A program made the translations under genes and the position numbers. Positions 23,096-33,000 of a DNA stretch of 64,000 nucleotides are shown piece after piece. The notes under the pieces are model-generated. The model ran no database searches. It was given only the letters and a program-made list of their open reading frames with translations, and was not told the DNA's origin. This DNA is from Citrobacter sp. On2M (GTDB lineage: Bacteria; Pseudomonadota; Gammaproteobacteria; Enterobacterales; Enterobacteriaceae): positions 310,001-374,000 of the forward strand of contig NZ_WPCV01000002.1 of the NCBI RefSeq assembly GCF_018035235.1. The letters are read 5' to 3'. How positions within the stretch are numbered: the first letter of the stretch is position 1; every line of letters starts with the position of its first letter.

Positions 23096-24541
23096 ATGAA
23101 TACATTGAATCGACGTGATTTTGCGGGGGCCAGCTACCCAACGCGCGTGATCCAGTTTGGAGAAGGTAACTTTCTGCGGGCGTTTGTCGACTGGCAACTG
23201 GATATTCTCAACGAATACACCGATTTGAACGCGGGCGTGACCATTGTTAGGCCAATTAATACCAATTTCCCGCCGTCGCTGAATACCCAGGACGGGCTGT
23301 ATACCACGCTTATTCGCGGGCTAAACGAGCAGGGTGAGACGGTGAGCGAGGCGCGGCTTATCCGGTCGGTGAATAACGAAATCAATCCGTATGAGGACTT
23401 CGCGGCGTATCTGGCGCTGGCGCACAATGCGGATATCCGCTTTGTGTTTTCGAATACCACCGAAGCCGGAATAAGCTATCACCCGGCAGACTGCGTGGAT
23501 GATGCGCCGCCGGTGAGCTTTCCAGCCAAACTGACGCGCCTGCTGCTCGAGCGCTTTAATCAGTTTGCTGGGGCGGCGGATAAGGGCTGGGTAATTATCC
23601 CGTGTGAGCTTATCGACTATAACGGTGAGGCGCTCAAATCCCTGGTGCTGCGGTATGCGCAGGAGTGGCATCTTCCTCCGGCGTTTGCCGACTGGGTGGA
23701 GACGGCAAACACGTTCTGTTCCACGCTGGTCGACCGCATTGTCACCGGCTACCCGCGAGAAGAAGCCGCCGCGCTGGAAGCTGCGCTTGGCTATCACGAT
23801 GCGTTTCTCGATACCGCGGAGCATTTTTACCTGTTTGTGATCCAGGGGCCGCAGTGGCTGGCAGAGGAGCTGAAGCTGGCTCAGTGTCCGCTGAATATCC
23901 GTGTAGTGAGCGATATCAAACCGTACAAAGAGCGCAAGGTCGCCATTCTCAATGGCGCGCATACGGCGCTGGTACCTGTAGCATGGCTGTGCGGGCTGGA
24001 GACCGTTGGCGAGGCGATGCAGGATGCCGATGTCCGCCGTTTTGTTGAACAGGCGATTAGCGAGGAAATTATACCGGTATTGGATCTTCCGGCGGATGAA
24101 CTGCGTGAGTTTGCCAGCGCGGTGAACGGGCGTTTTCGAAACCCCTACATTCGTCACCAGTTGCTTTCCATTGCGCTTAACGGGATGACCAAATTCCGCA
24201 CCCGAATTTTGCCGCAACTGCTGGCGGGTGAGAAAAATGGGCGTTGGCCCGTGCGGTTAACGTTTGCCCTTGCTGCGCTGCTGGCGTTTTATCGCGCAGA
24301 GCGGGATGGGGAACGCTATCCGATCCAGGATGACGAGCAGTGGGTCAGTCTGTATGCCAGCCTGTGGCCGCGAGTTGGCAGTGATTTAACGCTGCGTGAG
24401 CTGGTCGATGCCGTGCTCGGAGATGCGGCGCACTGGGGAGATGATTTGACGTTGTTGCCTGGGCTTGCCGGGCAGGTAACGACCAACCTGGAGATGATTC
24501 TGGCGCAGGGGATGCGCCAGGCAGTGAAAAGTCTGGAATAA
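23096..24541 (+). CDS. uxaB: Tagaturonate reductase (UxaB-type mannitol dehydrogenase family)
   Basis: 481 residues, strongly similar along its length to what I remember of E. coli UxaB. Shared stretches include 'NRRDF.GA.YP', '[16 protein letters not shown]', '[14 protein letters not shown]', 'PCELIDYNG', '[18 protein letters not shown]' and '[18 protein letters not shown]'. K in 'YKERK' is the expected catalytic lysine. UxaB reduces D-tagaturonate to D-altronate with NADH. Here it sits 13 bp after lgoD in a probable operon closed by a terminator, so the product of LgoD is passed directly to it. In K-12 this activity is encoded elsewhere; whether this genome has a second uxaB cannot be told. 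Confidence 0.88.
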   Translation: MNTLNRRDFAGASYPTRVIQFGEGNFLRAFVDWQLDILNEYTDLNAGVTIVRPINTNFPPSLNTQDGLYTTLIRGLNEQGETVSEARLIRSVNNEINPYEDFAAYLALAHNADIRFVFSNTTEAGISYHPADCVDDAPPVSFPAKLTRLLLERFNQFAGAADKGWVIIPCELIDYNGEALKSLVLRYAQEWHLPPAFADWVETANTFCSTLVDRIVTGYPREEAAALEAALGYHDAFLDTAEHFYLFVIQGPQWLAEELKLAQCPLNIRVVSDIKPYKERKVAILNGAHTALVPVAWLCGLETVGEAMQDADVRRFVEQAISEEIIPVLDLPADELREFASAVNGRFRNPYIRHQLLSIALNGMTKFRTRILPQLLAGEKNGRWPVRLTFALAALLAFYRAERDGERYPIQDDEQWVSLYASLWPRVGSDLTLRELVDAVLGDAAHWGDDLTLLPGLAGQVTTNLEMILAQGMRQAVKSLE

Positions 24542-24551
24542 GGTTGCCATG

Positions 24552-24585
24552 CAGCGCCCGGTGTAGTGTTGGGCGCTGTTTTTTT
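24552..24585 (+). terminator. Rho-independent terminator of lgoD-uxaB
   Basis: CAGCGCCC and GGGCGCTG (8 bp, perfect) are followed by seven T residues. The T-run touches the opgB stop, so it also ends the convergent gene's territory. Confidence 0.9.
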
Positions 24586-26875
24586 ACCCCTGAGCAGCCA
24601 CTACTTTGATTTCAACCATCCCGATCCCCAGCTTTCGCGGCGAGTGGCCGAGAATATTGCCCTCGTTGGTGGCAACCGGATCGGGCGGGACAATCACCAG
24701 CGTATCGGCATCCGCCGGGTTTTCAAAATGTAAGGTGGTGGTGGTGACATCGTGGCCTAACACCAGCGTCTGTTCCTCGTTGCCAACACGCACGGGAATA
24801 GGGCGATTAGCGTTGTCGCCGAAAGCTTTCGCGGTGATGACCAGATCGAATTTCTTCGGCAGCGGGGCCTTGTATTCGATGGTTACCTCTTTGCTGAGCT
24901 GCGCATTGGACCAGCGCCCCCAGGATTCGGGTCGTGATATACCGCTAAACTGTTTCACCTCTTCCGGTGCGCCCGCCACGTTGAAGACGAAACTATCGGC
25001 TTTGTAACGGATGTCGTTATCGACAATTTTCAGCGTATCGACGTTACCTTTGTAGCGCTCTATGTCGATCACCGTGTCTTTAAATACGGTTTTACTTTTC
25101 CATTTGGCTTTGTCGACGTGCTGCACAATTTGCCGCCCACCTAACTGACCCTGTGAAACGCACCAGTCGGTAGAGAGCGCCAGCTCCGGCGCCCACAGCT
25201 GCGCCATTTTGTAGCAGCGATCGACCCAGACAAAGTTATCGCGCGGGGCAAAATCAGCCAGTTGGAAGCGCAGCGGGGCCGAGTATTCGCTTTCCGGTAG
25301 CGGCTCGACGCGTTTGTCAGATACCCGCAAAAGCAACGGCAGGCGGAAATGGCTGCCGGAGAAAGAGATCATGTTTTTGTCCTGGTCGACGGTGAACTCT
25401 TTCATCTCTTTCGGGAAATTCCACAGGCGAATGATATCGGGTTTCCACGCCAGCATTTTTTCTTTGATGTTCATGAACACTTCCGATACGGATTCGCTCG
25501 ACAGGCTGCTGCGGCCAAGGCCGATAAAGTTATCGCCGCCGAGAATATCCAGTACCGTTGCCCCGTTATCCATGGTGTTACGCTTTACCGCCAGCGTATC
25601 CTGCTGCGGCTGGTCGCCGCGCAGCACGAAGAACAGGTTGTTGCGATCCTGCTTGTTCAGGTACTTCCATGCAGTGTTGTTCATCGCCAGATGATCAGAA
25701 GACACTACGATCACGGTGTCTTTAAACCACGGAGAGGCTTTAATTTTATTGATAAATTCAGCGATATTTTCCTGACTGCAGCTGACCGCGCTGAACGACT
25801 GGTTGGCCTTCCCGTCGATGTCATAACGTTTACGGTTACAGCTACGTGAGATAAATCCATCCGGATGATGGGTATCCACAGTCAGGGTAAACAGTGAAAA
25901 GCGCTGGCCCGAGCGCGAAAGTTCTTCGAATTTTTTCCACGCTTCGCCCAACACGGTGTCGTCGTAGAAACCCCAGTCGTTACGATAGGCCGGATCCGCC
26001 ACCACGCTTTTTAACTCTTCCGCGCCGTACAGATGGTCAAAGCCGTGAGATTTCAGGAACACGTCTTTGCCGGCAAAGCGCAGGTTGGCACCCTGCACGA
26101 AGTAATTCTGATAGCCGGAGTTTTTCAGGATATCGCCCAGACAGATATTGTTGGGGAAGAAGCTGGAGACCGACGCCGAGGCGTTGCCTTCAAACGGCGC
26201 AAACAGCGGAATACCGCACTGGGAGGCAACCATCCCGGCGATGGTGTAATCGGTACCCGGCAGCTGCATGGTATTGCTGAAATCCAGACCTTCGTTTTGT
26301 AACGCGCCGAGTTCCGGGGTCAGATCCGGGAAGGCATCGTTGTTAAAATAGGTGCGCTCAAGACTTTCGCCGTAGATATAAACCAGGTTCAGCTTCGGAT
26401 TGGGAATGGTTTTCGACGGCTCTTTATAATACGTCGCGAAATCCGGATCGCCATCGCGCGATTGCGACTTAACCAGCTCGGTTATCTGGTGAAACGCCGG
26501 GCTGGCGTCAACGGAAGCCAGTGCCAGCAGCAGGGCCAGCAGACTGTAACCCACATGATGCGGGTGATGGCGACGGCGGCGCAGGATCCAGCCGAGCGCG
26601 ACAAAAACGGTCGTCAGCACCAGCGCGATGCCGACGCCCGGCAAAATATATTTTCCAATCCCCGCGCCGGTCAGGCTGTTGGTCAACGTGTACAGAACCG
26701 CGTCATTGATCCCTTCACCGGTGAAATAGTCACTGGCGTACAGCGTGATATTCAGGACAATAAAAATCCCCAGCACCGTTAACGTGGCAGCAAACCACCA
26801 GGTGTTGCGACCCGCTTTCCAGGCGTAAATCAGCACTGAAGCGAGAAACAGAGTAATGGAGATTAATTCTGACAA
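24584..26875 (-). CDS. opgB: OpgB (MdoB), phosphoglycerol transferase I
   Basis: 763 residues. Four N-terminal membrane segments are followed by a large periplasmic sulfatase-fold domain (from ~150). It has the nucleophile-region '[13 protein letters not shown]', 'TVDTHHPDG' and '[11 protein letters not shown]' metal-site motifs. It transfers phosphoglycerol from phosphatidylglycerol to osmoregulated periplasmic glucans. The length equals E. coli OpgB; the C-terminal ~240 residues form the extra domain seen in that protein. Confidence 0.95.
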   Translation of the reverse strand: MSELISITLFLASVLIYAWKAGRNTWWFAATLTVLGIFIVLNITLYASDYFTGEGINDAVLYTLTNSLTGAGIGKYILPGVGIALVLTTVFVALGWILRRRRHHPHHVGYSLLALLLALASVDASPAFHQITELVKSQSRDGDPDFATYYKEPSKTIPNPKLNLVYIYGESLERTYFNNDAFPDLTPELGALQNEGLDFSNTMQLPGTDYTIAGMVASQCGIPLFAPFEGNASASVSSFFPNNICLGDILKNSGYQNYFVQGANLRFAGKDVFLKSHGFDHLYGAEELKSVVADPAYRNDWGFYDDTVLGEAWKKFEELSRSGQRFSLFTLTVDTHHPDGFISRSCNRKRYDIDGKANQSFSAVSCSQENIAEFINKIKASPWFKDTVIVVSSDHLAMNNTAWKYLNKQDRNNLFFVLRGDQPQQDTLAVKRNTMDNGATVLDILGGDNFIGLGRSSLSSESVSEVFMNIKEKMLAWKPDIIRLWNFPKEMKEFTVDQDKNMISFSGSHFRLPLLLRVSDKRVEPLPESEYSAPLRFQLADFAPRDNFVWVDRCYKMAQLWAPELALSTDWCVSQGQLGGRQIVQHVDKAKWKSKTVFKDTVIDIERYKGNVDTLKIVDNDIRYKADSFVFNVAGAPEEVKQFSGISRPESWGRWSNAQLSKEVTIEYKAPLPKKFDLVITAKAFGDNANRPIPVRVGNEEQTLVLGHDVTTTTLHFENPADADTLVIVPPDPVATNEGNILGHSPRKLGIGMVEIKVVAAQG

Positions 26876-27104
26876 CGGTCGATCCTCAGTAAACCAGGCA
26901 CATGCCTTGCAGGCTAATCATTCGGGGAAAGCACAATGTAATAGCGATGTAACATTGCTGCAATTGTAGTGACATTAAATTACGTTGTTATTCAGAATTG
27001 GTTTAGATATGCGTATTTTTTGCGGGGAAAAACTAGTTATTTGATACGTGAATGTTTTGGCGTAAGGAATGATGCCGCGCAGGCTGTACGCGGCAATTCA
27101 GGCA

Positions 27105-27596
27105 TCAGGAAATGAAGTTCATCCCCTGTTTTAACACCAGATCGCAGGCTTTGGTTTTTACCTGCTTCGCCAGCGAGCTGTTACCGATGGTATTCAGGTC
27201 CAACTGTTGACCATCTTTGGCGTTGAGCAGACCCTGAATACCGTCCATATAGTTGGTGTCTTGTTTTTGCTCAGGCGCGCTGAGGCCCAGTTTATCCAGC
27301 ACCTGGTTTTTGACGTTTTGCGTGTCGGTGACCGAGGCCAGTTTCTGTTTTGCGCAATATTCCAGGATCCCGGCGGCATTATTCATGCTGCTGGAGGTCA
27401 GCGACTGATTGCTGCCATTCAGCAGGCTGGTCAGGGAAGAGAGCGACGAGCTGCTCCGCGAGCCTGAACTTTGTTTGCTCAGTTCGCTGGCCGCGCTGGA
27501 GAGCGAATCCTGCCAGGAGGCGGCAAAAACGCTGGTGGAGATAAGCGTGCTGGCGGCAAGCGCACAGCACAGCAGACGTTGGTGTGTTTTCATCAT
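27105..27596 (-). CDS. yjjA: YjjA, exported DUF2501 protein
   Basis: 163 residues from the double ATG at 27596. A clear signal peptide (MMKTHQRLLCCALAASTLIS, cleavage after VFA) is followed by a Ser/Leu-rich low-complexity region at ~30-70 and two cysteines, which could form a disulfide in the periplasm. YjjA has been linked to stress and biofilm phenotypes but has no defined function that I can state. It lies downstream of dnaC on the same strand, 69 bp away. Confidence 0.88.
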   Translation of the reverse strand: MMKTHQRLLCCALAASTLISTSVFAASWQDSLSSAASELSKQSSGSRSSSSLSSLTSLLNGSNQSLTSSSMNNAAGILEYCAKQKLASVTDTQNVKNQVLDKLGLSAPEQKQDTNYMDGIQGLLNAKDGQQLDLNTIGNSSLAKQVKTKACDLVLKQGMNFIS

Positions 27597-27665
27597 GATA
27601 AGCAACTCGTGTTATGCCTTTCAGCGCAGTATAGCGCTGGCTGTCTTAAGAGTGGTCCTAATACG

Positions 27666-28403
27666 TTAATACTCTTTACCGGTTACGCGACTACGGTAGC
27701 TTTCCCAGTTAAAGATAACCCACAGGCTGTTGCCAAGGCGCATACGGTCCATTACGCGCTCACCCAGCAGTTTGTTCATTTCATCCATATTACTGTTAGT
27801 CAACATACCGGTCGGGCGTTTTGAAGACGAGCGGCGATCGACGATCTGGTTGATGATCACTTTTTCGTAGCGGGATTCAGTTTGCATGCCGATCTCATCG
27901 ATCACCAACAGATCCACGTTGCTCAGATCGTTAAGCAACTGTTCTTCGCTGGTTTCACGATTACTGAAGGTTTCTTTCATCGCCGACATAATATCGGCGA
28001 CGGTAATGATCAGTACCGACTTGCCGCGCAGCAGCAGTTCGTTGCAGATGGCAGCGGCCAGATGGTTTTTGCCCGTGCCGGGCTTGCCGGAGAAAATAAA
28101 GCTGGCGATGTTGCCGTCAAACTCTTCAACGTACTGGCGGGCTTTGCTCAACGCATTCATCTGACCTTCGCACTCCACCCGATAGTTATCGAACGAACAG
28201 TTCTGATGCAGCGGACGGATACCGGAACGGTTGAAAGTGCGCTGCATTTTCATGGCCCGGTTTTCACGGGCCAGCGCGGCGGCGCGAATTTCACCTTGCT
28301 CTTTTTGCCATGCCAGCAGTTCTTCGCCCGTTTTAAATGCGGGCTCGACATTAGGCGGCATCATTTTTTGCAGACGTTTCATCAGGTCGCCAACGTTTTT
28401 CAT
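27666..28403 (-). CDS. dnaC: DnaC, helicase loader
   Basis: 245 residues. An N-terminal DnaB-binding helical region is followed by an AAA+ ATPase domain. Walker A is 'GKPGTGKNHLA' (about 103-113), Walker B 'LLVIDEIG', and sensor/arginine-finger region 'RVMDRMRLGN'. DnaC loads DnaB helicase at oriC and, with PriA/B/C-DnaT, at stalled forks. Two bases separate it from dnaT, so the two are translated together. Confidence 0.97.
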   Translation of the reverse strand: MKNVGDLMKRLQKMMPPNVEPAFKTGEELLAWQKEQGEIRAAALARENRAMKMQRTFNRSGIRPLHQNCSFDNYRVECEGQMNALSKARQYVEEFDGNIASFIFSGKPGTGKNHLAAAICNELLLRGKSVLIITVADIMSAMKETFSNRETSEEQLLNDLSNVDLLVIDEIGMQTESRYEKVIINQIVDRRSSSKRPTGMLTNSNMDEMNKLLGERVMDRMRLGNSLWVIFNWESYRSRVTGKEY

Positions 28404-28405
28404 CG

Positions 28406-28945
28406 TTATCCTCTAAAACCCGGTGGAATATGGCTGTCAGGCTCGCTGACATTGTTCACATCGCGCTTCGGCATTCCGCCATTGCTGGCCCGGCCAATCT
28501 GGATGCTGCGCGCCAGTTTTTGCTGCCACTGAATATGGTGAAAGACTTTGCCTTCGGCCTGCCAGTACGCGACGAATGAGGCCAGTTCCTCGGCGGTGAC
28601 GGGTTCTCTTAGCGCCACGCCCCACAGGGCAGCCTGGCGCTGAAAGTCGGCATCGGGCTGCCAGTCAGCGTACATCGCAAATTTCCCCATTGGCACCGTA
28701 ACGGGGACGGCCTGCGGCTCTTCATAAAATTGTGCATCCAGCGTCACATCGCTTCCCGGGCGTGACAGCCTCTCTTCAAGCGCCAACAACTCAGCCAGTC
28801 GTGCAGGCGTCACCGCGTAAAACGCTGGCGCGTTATTGGCAAATACGGCTACGGCGCCGCCCGTTGATTTGGCCAGCACTGCGTGGTGATCGTGTAGTAA
28901 GGCGTCAATGCTAGTGACGTCCGGCGTCAAAATTTTGCAGGGCAT
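28406..28945 (-). CDS. dnaT: DnaT, primosomal protein I
   Basis: 179 residues from the ATG at 28945 ([17 protein letters not shown]), the same length as E. coli DnaT; upstream in-frame extension has no similarity. The conserved C-terminal ssDNA-binding part (FPADWQ-type '[10 protein letters not shown]', then '[15 protein letters not shown]') is intact. DnaT works in PriA-dependent replication restart, handing the fork to DnaB-DnaC. Operon with dnaC. Confidence 0.95.
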   Translation of the reverse strand: MPCKILTPDVTSIDALLHDHHAVLAKSTGGAVAVFANNAPAFYAVTPARLAELLALEERLSRPGSDVTLDAQFYEEPQAVPVTVPMGKFAMYADWQPDADFQRQAALWGVALREPVTAEELASFVAYWQAEGKVFHHIQWQQKLARSIQIGRASNGGMPKRDVNNVSEPDSHIPPGFRG

Positions 28946-29052
28946 AATGTTTCTCAATACTGAACAACAACCGAGAAGGGAACTGCTTTTATAGTAACAC
29001 AGAGAAGAGAGAGAGCAGCAGATGAGGGGGAGATTCCCCCTCTGTGGCGTGC

Positions 29053-29526
29053 TTAAACGCGCGGGCGTTTGCGATACAGCCATAATCCCGGTACGGACAG
29101 GCCGATGGAGAGCGCGCCGACAATCGATGAGGCTTTCAGGAAATTGGTTAACAAGGTGATCATCAACGCTTCGCTGTAGCCAAAATGGCCGATTTTTACC
29201 GCCGAGATCATCGCGGTGTAGGCGGAGATCCCTGGAAACATGGGGATCACCGCCGCGACGGTGAAGACTTTTGGATGCGCCAGATACCAACGTGACCACT
29301 GGATCCCAATGCAGCCGACCAGTAGCGAGGCCATAAAGGTCGACCATTCAATATTAAGTCCTGCGCTCATCATCACCATGCGTGAACCATGTCCGAGTGC
29401 GCCGAGTAACGCGCACCAGGGTAGCGCCCGATGCGGTACGTTAAAGACCATAGCAAAGCCAAGCGCCGGGATCGCCGCCAGGATCATGTCTTGCATCAGC
29501 GCCAAAATGAAATCGATCACGCCCAT
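29053..29526 (-). CDS. yjjB: YjjB, ThrE-type small subunit of a succinate/organic acid exporter
   Basis: 157 residues from the ATG at 29526 ([13 protein letters not shown]). There are four to five hydrophobic segments; '[14 protein letters not shown]' matches the ThrE_2 (DUF3815) domain signature. In E. coli YjjB works with YjjP as a split ThrE-like exporter implicated in succinate efflux under anaerobic conditions. The start overlaps the end of yjjP by 10 bp. Confidence 0.92.
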   Translation of the reverse strand: MGVIDFILALMQDMILAAIPALGFAMVFNVPHRALPWCALLGALGHGSRMVMMSAGLNIEWSTFMASLLVGCIGIQWSRWYLAHPKVFTVAAVIPMFPGISAYTAMISAVKIGHFGYSEALMITLLTNFLKASSIVGALSIGLSVPGLWLYRKRPRV

Positions 29527-30293
29527 CCGCGTAGCCCCCATAAGGTCATCGACATGACCACGCCAATGCAGGTTGCCAGTGTCAGTAGGCTGGCAATAGC
29601 CCAGCGGGCGAGTCCAGTATTAATGTGTCCTTTAAACATATCCGCGACGGAGTTGATCAACGGAAACCCCGGAACCAGCAGCAGCACGCTGGCGGCCATG
29701 GCGATGTTTGGGGTGTGGTTAAACGTCGGCAACGTCAGCAGCAGACCTGAAATCGTTGTCGCCACAAAAGCCGTGATGCAGAAGTTAATTTGTGGGTGTA
29801 AATGCCGGGACGCCAGAATCTGGCGGATATACATCGCCACCATACTGGCGAAAAAGGTGATCACCGCGCCATCCCATCCGCCGTTATTGAGTTTACAAAA
29901 GCAGGCGCAGGATAAACCGACCATCAAGGCGACCAACCATCTTGGATAGCGCAGCGGCTTAATTTGGCTAAAGCGCTTCTCTACGCCTTTAACATCCAGC
30001 AGTTTGTGTTCCGCCAAAATTACGATGTGCTGCACTTCCGTGACGACGTGCATGTTAATCCCGCGATCCTGATTTTTTCGCGTTGATGTCAGACACTGCC
30101 CGTCTTGAATGGTAGTCAGGACGATAGCGTTAGAAGAGATGGCGCTTTCTACACTGTCCATGCCAAGTGCCAGTCCAAGCCGGGTGGATAGCTCGTCAAC
30201 CAGCGCGCTTTCTGCCCCATGCTGAAGTAAAAAAAGACCGCATTGAATACACAACCGTGTAACTGTCCGCTGTGACGACTGCTCTGTTTGCAT
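29517..30293 (-). CDS. yjjP: YjjP, ThrE-type large subunit of a succinate/organic acid exporter
   Basis: 258 residues. The soluble N-terminal half has the ThrE signature '[20 protein letters not shown]' and '[13 protein letters not shown]'. The C-terminal half has five hydrophobic helices ('[13 protein letters not shown]'). It forms a transporter with YjjB, encoded downstream with overlapping codons. Confidence 0.93.
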   Translation of the reverse strand: MQTEQSSQRTVTRLCIQCGLFLLQHGAESALVDELSTRLGLALGMDSVESAISSNAIVLTTIQDGQCLTSTRKNQDRGINMHVVTEVQHIVILAEHKLLDVKGVEKRFSQIKPLRYPRWLVALMVGLSCACFCKLNNGGWDGAVITFFASMVAMYIRQILASRHLHPQINFCITAFVATTISGLLLTLPTFNHTPNIAMAASVLLLVPGFPLINSVADMFKGHINTGLARWAIASLLTLATCIGVVMSMTLWGLRGWA

Positions 30294-30757
30294 GGCTCGC
30301 TCTGGCTGAAAAGGATCTCATGGAGTGATGAATGTTTACTTTTATCATGAAGCATGAGCTTGTTGGCTCTGCTAAGATCAATTTTTGTGTTGAAAAAAGA
30401 CGCAGGCCGCGTGCCTGAGCCATTTGAACATCTCATCAGCTTATCAATAAAGAAGTCTCTCACCGAAATGTAACGTTATTCATCCAGATAGCAAATACAT
30501 AAGCCAAGCTAACGATCTATTGTAGTACTTTTAATTGTACAGATAATATTTTTATAGGTAATTGTGTAATAATGGTTCGATAGATTGACGCTATTTGGAT
30601 TATAGCGCCAAAGTGTCTGTTTAATTAAATCATAAAGCCAAGGATAAACAATTCACCCCGTTTATTGTTCGGAGTATTTTCCTGTGGATTAATTTTATTA
30701 ATTCATCAAGGAATTTTGAATAAGTGCGATTACGGACTGGTGAGTGGTGGAGGGGAT
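30294..30757. promoter_or_regulatory. 464-bp AT-rich non-coding region upstream of yjjQ-bglJ
   Basis: No gene is supported here. The stretch from about 30440 to 30740 is strongly AT-rich with runs such as TTTTAATTGTACAGATAAT and ATTTTATTAATT. In E. coli the yjjQ-bglJ promoter is silenced by H-NS/StpA and opened by LeuO; the composition here fits. It also contains the divergent yjjP promoter, not resolved. Confidence 0.5.
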
Positions 30758-31483
30758 ATGTTGCCAGGACGCTGCAAAAACGCAATTATTATTAGTAAAT
30801 TACCTATTATACAAACTGGGTTAAAAGGTGTAATGCAGGCACAGTTTGCCGATTACGAGCTGACCTACTGCCGCTCCGTCGAAGAACTGACTTTGCTGCA
30901 GCTGCGTTGTGCCAATCTGGTTATTGCTGATTTAACCGGAGACTGTAATCATCCTCGTTCAGTCTGCGAACAATATTATTCTTTATTATCCCAATACCGT
31001 GATATCCACTGGGTATTTCTTGTATCTCGTCATTTTTATCCTCTGGCCATTGAACTGCTAATGTGCCCTGTTAGTTCGCTGTTATCTGACGCCGAACCGA
31101 TTGAAAGTTTAGTAAATGTCATCCACGCGGGGAATACCCGTGCGGAGAGAATCAGCAAGGCGTTGCTCTCTCCGCCAGCTATACCGCAATTAATGGATAA
31201 CAACGTGCGGTCAATTGTTCTCACCCTTTCTGAAAGGAAAGTGTTGCGGCTCTTAGGGAAAGGATGGGGAATTAACCAGATTGCGACGTTGCTAAAGAAA
31301 AGCAATAAAACAATCAGCGCTCAAAAGAACAGTGCTATGCGTCGTTTGTCGATTCATAGTAATGCAGAAATGTACGCCTGGATAAACAGTTCTCAAGGAT
31401 CGCGAGAACTGAATTTACCTTCAGTCTATGGAGAAACCACGGAATGGAAAGCAGAAACATCAAAAGAAACGTCGCGCTGGTAG
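30758..31483 (+). CDS. yjjQ: YjjQ, LuxR-type (FixJ/NarL) DNA-binding regulator
   Basis: 241 residues from the ATG at 30758 (AGGGG just upstream); longer frames lack similarity. A receiver-like N-terminal half lacks an obvious phospho-acceptor, and the C-terminal LuxR helix-turn-helix is '[20 protein letters not shown]' plus '[20 protein letters not shown]'. In E. coli YjjQ represses flagellar and biofilm genes. It is lower in GC than the surrounding core genes, as expected for an H-NS-silenced operon. It overlaps bglJ by 40 bp. Confidence 0.9.
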   Translation: MLPGRCKNAIIISKLPIIQTGLKGVMQAQFADYELTYCRSVEELTLLQLRCANLVIADLTGDCNHPRSVCEQYYSLLSQYRDIHWVFLVSRHFYPLAIELLMCPVSSLLSDAEPIESLVNVIHAGNTRAERISKALLSPPAIPQLMDNNVRSIVLTLSERKVLRLLGKGWGINQIATLLKKSNKTISAQKNSAMRRLSIHSNAEMYAWINSSQGSRELNLPSVYGETTEWKAETSKETSRW

Positions 31484-32121
31484 AGAAGTGCGCAATGAGT
31501 AGTGTCGGTATTAAGAGTTTGTTTAATACCATGTCGGATGACCAATACAAACTTCATATCTTTTCGAGCCAACCTGCATTTAGTCAGGCAATGTTAAAAA
31601 CGTCGTTTTCGGCGGTTATTTTTTCCCTCTCTGCAATCAGAACTGACCGCAGGGCCGGTTTAGCTTATATGATGGAACTGGCGGAAAAATTTCCGCGTAT
31701 TCGCCGGGTGGTAATTGTTGATGATGACGTAGAGGCGCGATTAATCGGCTCTTTGTCGCCCTTGCCGTTAGATGGGGTTGTGAGCAAATCGTCTTCGTTA
31801 ACGGTGCTGCAGGATGCGCTATTCACGGCATTGAATGCTCCCTGTCGGGGATCCGAAGGTGCAAAAAACCATTGGTATATCAATCAAAGCCGTATGCTCA
31901 GTCCAACAGAACGAGAAATACTGCGCTTTATGTCGAATGGTTATTCAATGCCGCAGATTGCCGTTCAGTTGGAACGAAATATTAAAACCATCCGGGCACA
32001 TAAATTTAATGTGATGTCCAAACTGGGTGTGAGCTCAGATGCCGGACTGCTGGATGCTGCAGATATTCTGTTGTATCTGCGCGCAGGTGAGTCTGCACCA
32101 TTTCTACAGACGGCTTCTTAA
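31444..32121 (+). CDS. bglJ: BglJ, LuxR-type regulator that pairs with RcsB
   Basis: 225 residues, as in E. coli. The N-terminal receiver-like domain is degenerate ('[18 protein letters not shown]'). The C-terminal LuxR domain is '[20 protein letters not shown]' plus '[20 protein letters not shown]'. BglJ forms heterodimers with RcsB that activate bgl and many other promoters without phosphorylation. The ATG at 31444 lies inside yjjQ, so the two are translationally linked. Confidence 0.92.
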   Translation: MESRNIKRNVALVEKCAMSSVGIKSLFNTMSDDQYKLHIFSSQPAFSQAMLKTSFSAVIFSLSAIRTDRRAGLAYMMELAEKFPRIRRVVIVDDDVEARLIGSLSPLPLDGVVSKSSSLTVLQDALFTALNAPCRGSEGAKNHWYINQSRMLSPTEREILRFMSNGYSMPQIAVQLERNIKTIRAHKFNVMSKLGVSSDAGLLDAADILLYLRAGESAPFLQTAS

Positions 32122-32165
32122 CTCGTTACGTGCTGGGGTGAACAACCGGCACGGGCCGTATAACT

Positions 32166-32624
32166 TTACTGACAGACATCCACCCAGGTGGCTGAAGTTA
32201 GTTGAGCCATTCTTTCAGGCGTGATGCGAACCGCGCTGTGGATGGCCCCTGCAGCGGGCAGCACTTCTGCATAGTGTTTCAGGGAGACATCGCAGTATAC
32301 CGAAATCGGCGTTTCCAGCCCGAAAGGACATACGCCGCCAACGGGATGACCTGTCGCATTCACTACTTCATCGCTACTCAGCATACGGGCTTTGGCACCA
32401 AAGGTACTTTTAAGCTTTTTGTTATCCAGTCGGGCATCACCTTTGGCGACTACCAGAATAATGTCGTTCTTCACCTTTAGTGAAAGTGTTTTCGCAATCT
32501 GGCCTGGTTCGACGTTATGGGCTTTTGCTGCCAACTCGACGGTGGCTGTGCTCTGATCTAATTCGATAATCTCAATATCTGGCGCATGTTGCGCTAAAAA
32601 TTGGCGTACTGATTGCAAACTCAT
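32166..32624 (-). CDS. YbaK/EbsC-family aminoacyl-tRNA deacylase (trans-editing) protein
   Basis: 152 residues from the ATG at 32624 (MSLQSVRQFLAQHAPDIEII). It has the whole YbaK/ProRS-INS domain. The conserved lysine is in 'GQIAKTLSLKVKN' and the G-G-V-x-P-F-G motif is 'GHPVGGVCPFGLE'. This class hydrolyses mischarged tRNAs such as Ala- or Cys-tRNA(Pro), but this member is not YbaK itself and its substrate is unknown. It is transcribed away from the PTS gene; no K-12 equivalent occurs at this place. Confidence 0.85.
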   Translation of the reverse strand: MSLQSVRQFLAQHAPDIEIIELDQSTATVELAAKAHNVEPGQIAKTLSLKVKNDIILVVAKGDARLDNKKLKSTFGAKARMLSSDEVVNATGHPVGGVCPFGLETPISVYCDVSLKHYAEVLPAAGAIHSAVRITPERMAQLTSATWVDVCQ

Positions 32625-32769
32625 TCTTCTCTCCAAATAGCCTACAGGCAGCTCCGTACAGCAAAAAACCGCATGGCGTAATTTGTCATAGGGTAAACCT
32701 CGCTGTAAATATTTAAATGTAACAATACGGCAACATTGGTAGTTTTTCGATCGTCTTCACAATCAAAGA

Positions 32770-32790
32770 AACCGGTTACAGTAACCGGTT
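32770..32790. promoter_or_regulatory. 21-bp perfect palindrome, probable operator of the PTS gene
   Basis: AACCGGTTAC-A-GTAACCGGTT is perfect over 10+1+10 bp. Each arm itself contains the palindrome AACCGGTT, so the site is two CCGG-centred operators in tandem, a pattern of LacI/GalR-family operators. It lies 70 bp upstream of the small frame at 32860. The 32625-32859 interval is otherwise non-coding and presumably has both divergent promoters. Confidence 0.6.
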
Positions 32791-32859
32791 GCAGAATGCT
32801 GAAATGGCGATTAATACTGATGTTGTCACTTCCTCTGTATCACATAATAAGAGCCATCT

Positions 32860-33000
32860 ATGAAACTTAACTCAAAAAGCGGTAAGGCTGGTTTTTCTCC
32901 TGGCACGGTTGCGAATAGTAGGAATGGGTTTTACGTGGTGGTGTTGAAACCAGCACGGTTGCAGGGGTTAGCACAACGGGAGAACGGCTATGTCTTCTAA
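32860..33000 (+). CDS. Possible 46-residue leader frame overlapping the PTS gene start
   Basis: The frame MKLNSKSGKAGFSPG... ends NGYVF at 33000, 11 bp inside the EIIC gene. AAGAG stands 7 bp before the ATG. Composition is not typical of a structured protein and no family is recognised. Its value may be translational coupling to the EIIC start; it may also be fortuitous. Confidence 0.3.
   Translation: MKLNSKSGKAGFSPGTVANSRNGFYVVVLKPARLQGLAQRENGYVF

Noticed and set aside
28406-29347. Extended 313-residue version of DnaT
   Set aside because: The first 134 residues have no similarity and run antisense into the yjjB 3' region; 28945 gives the conserved N-terminus.
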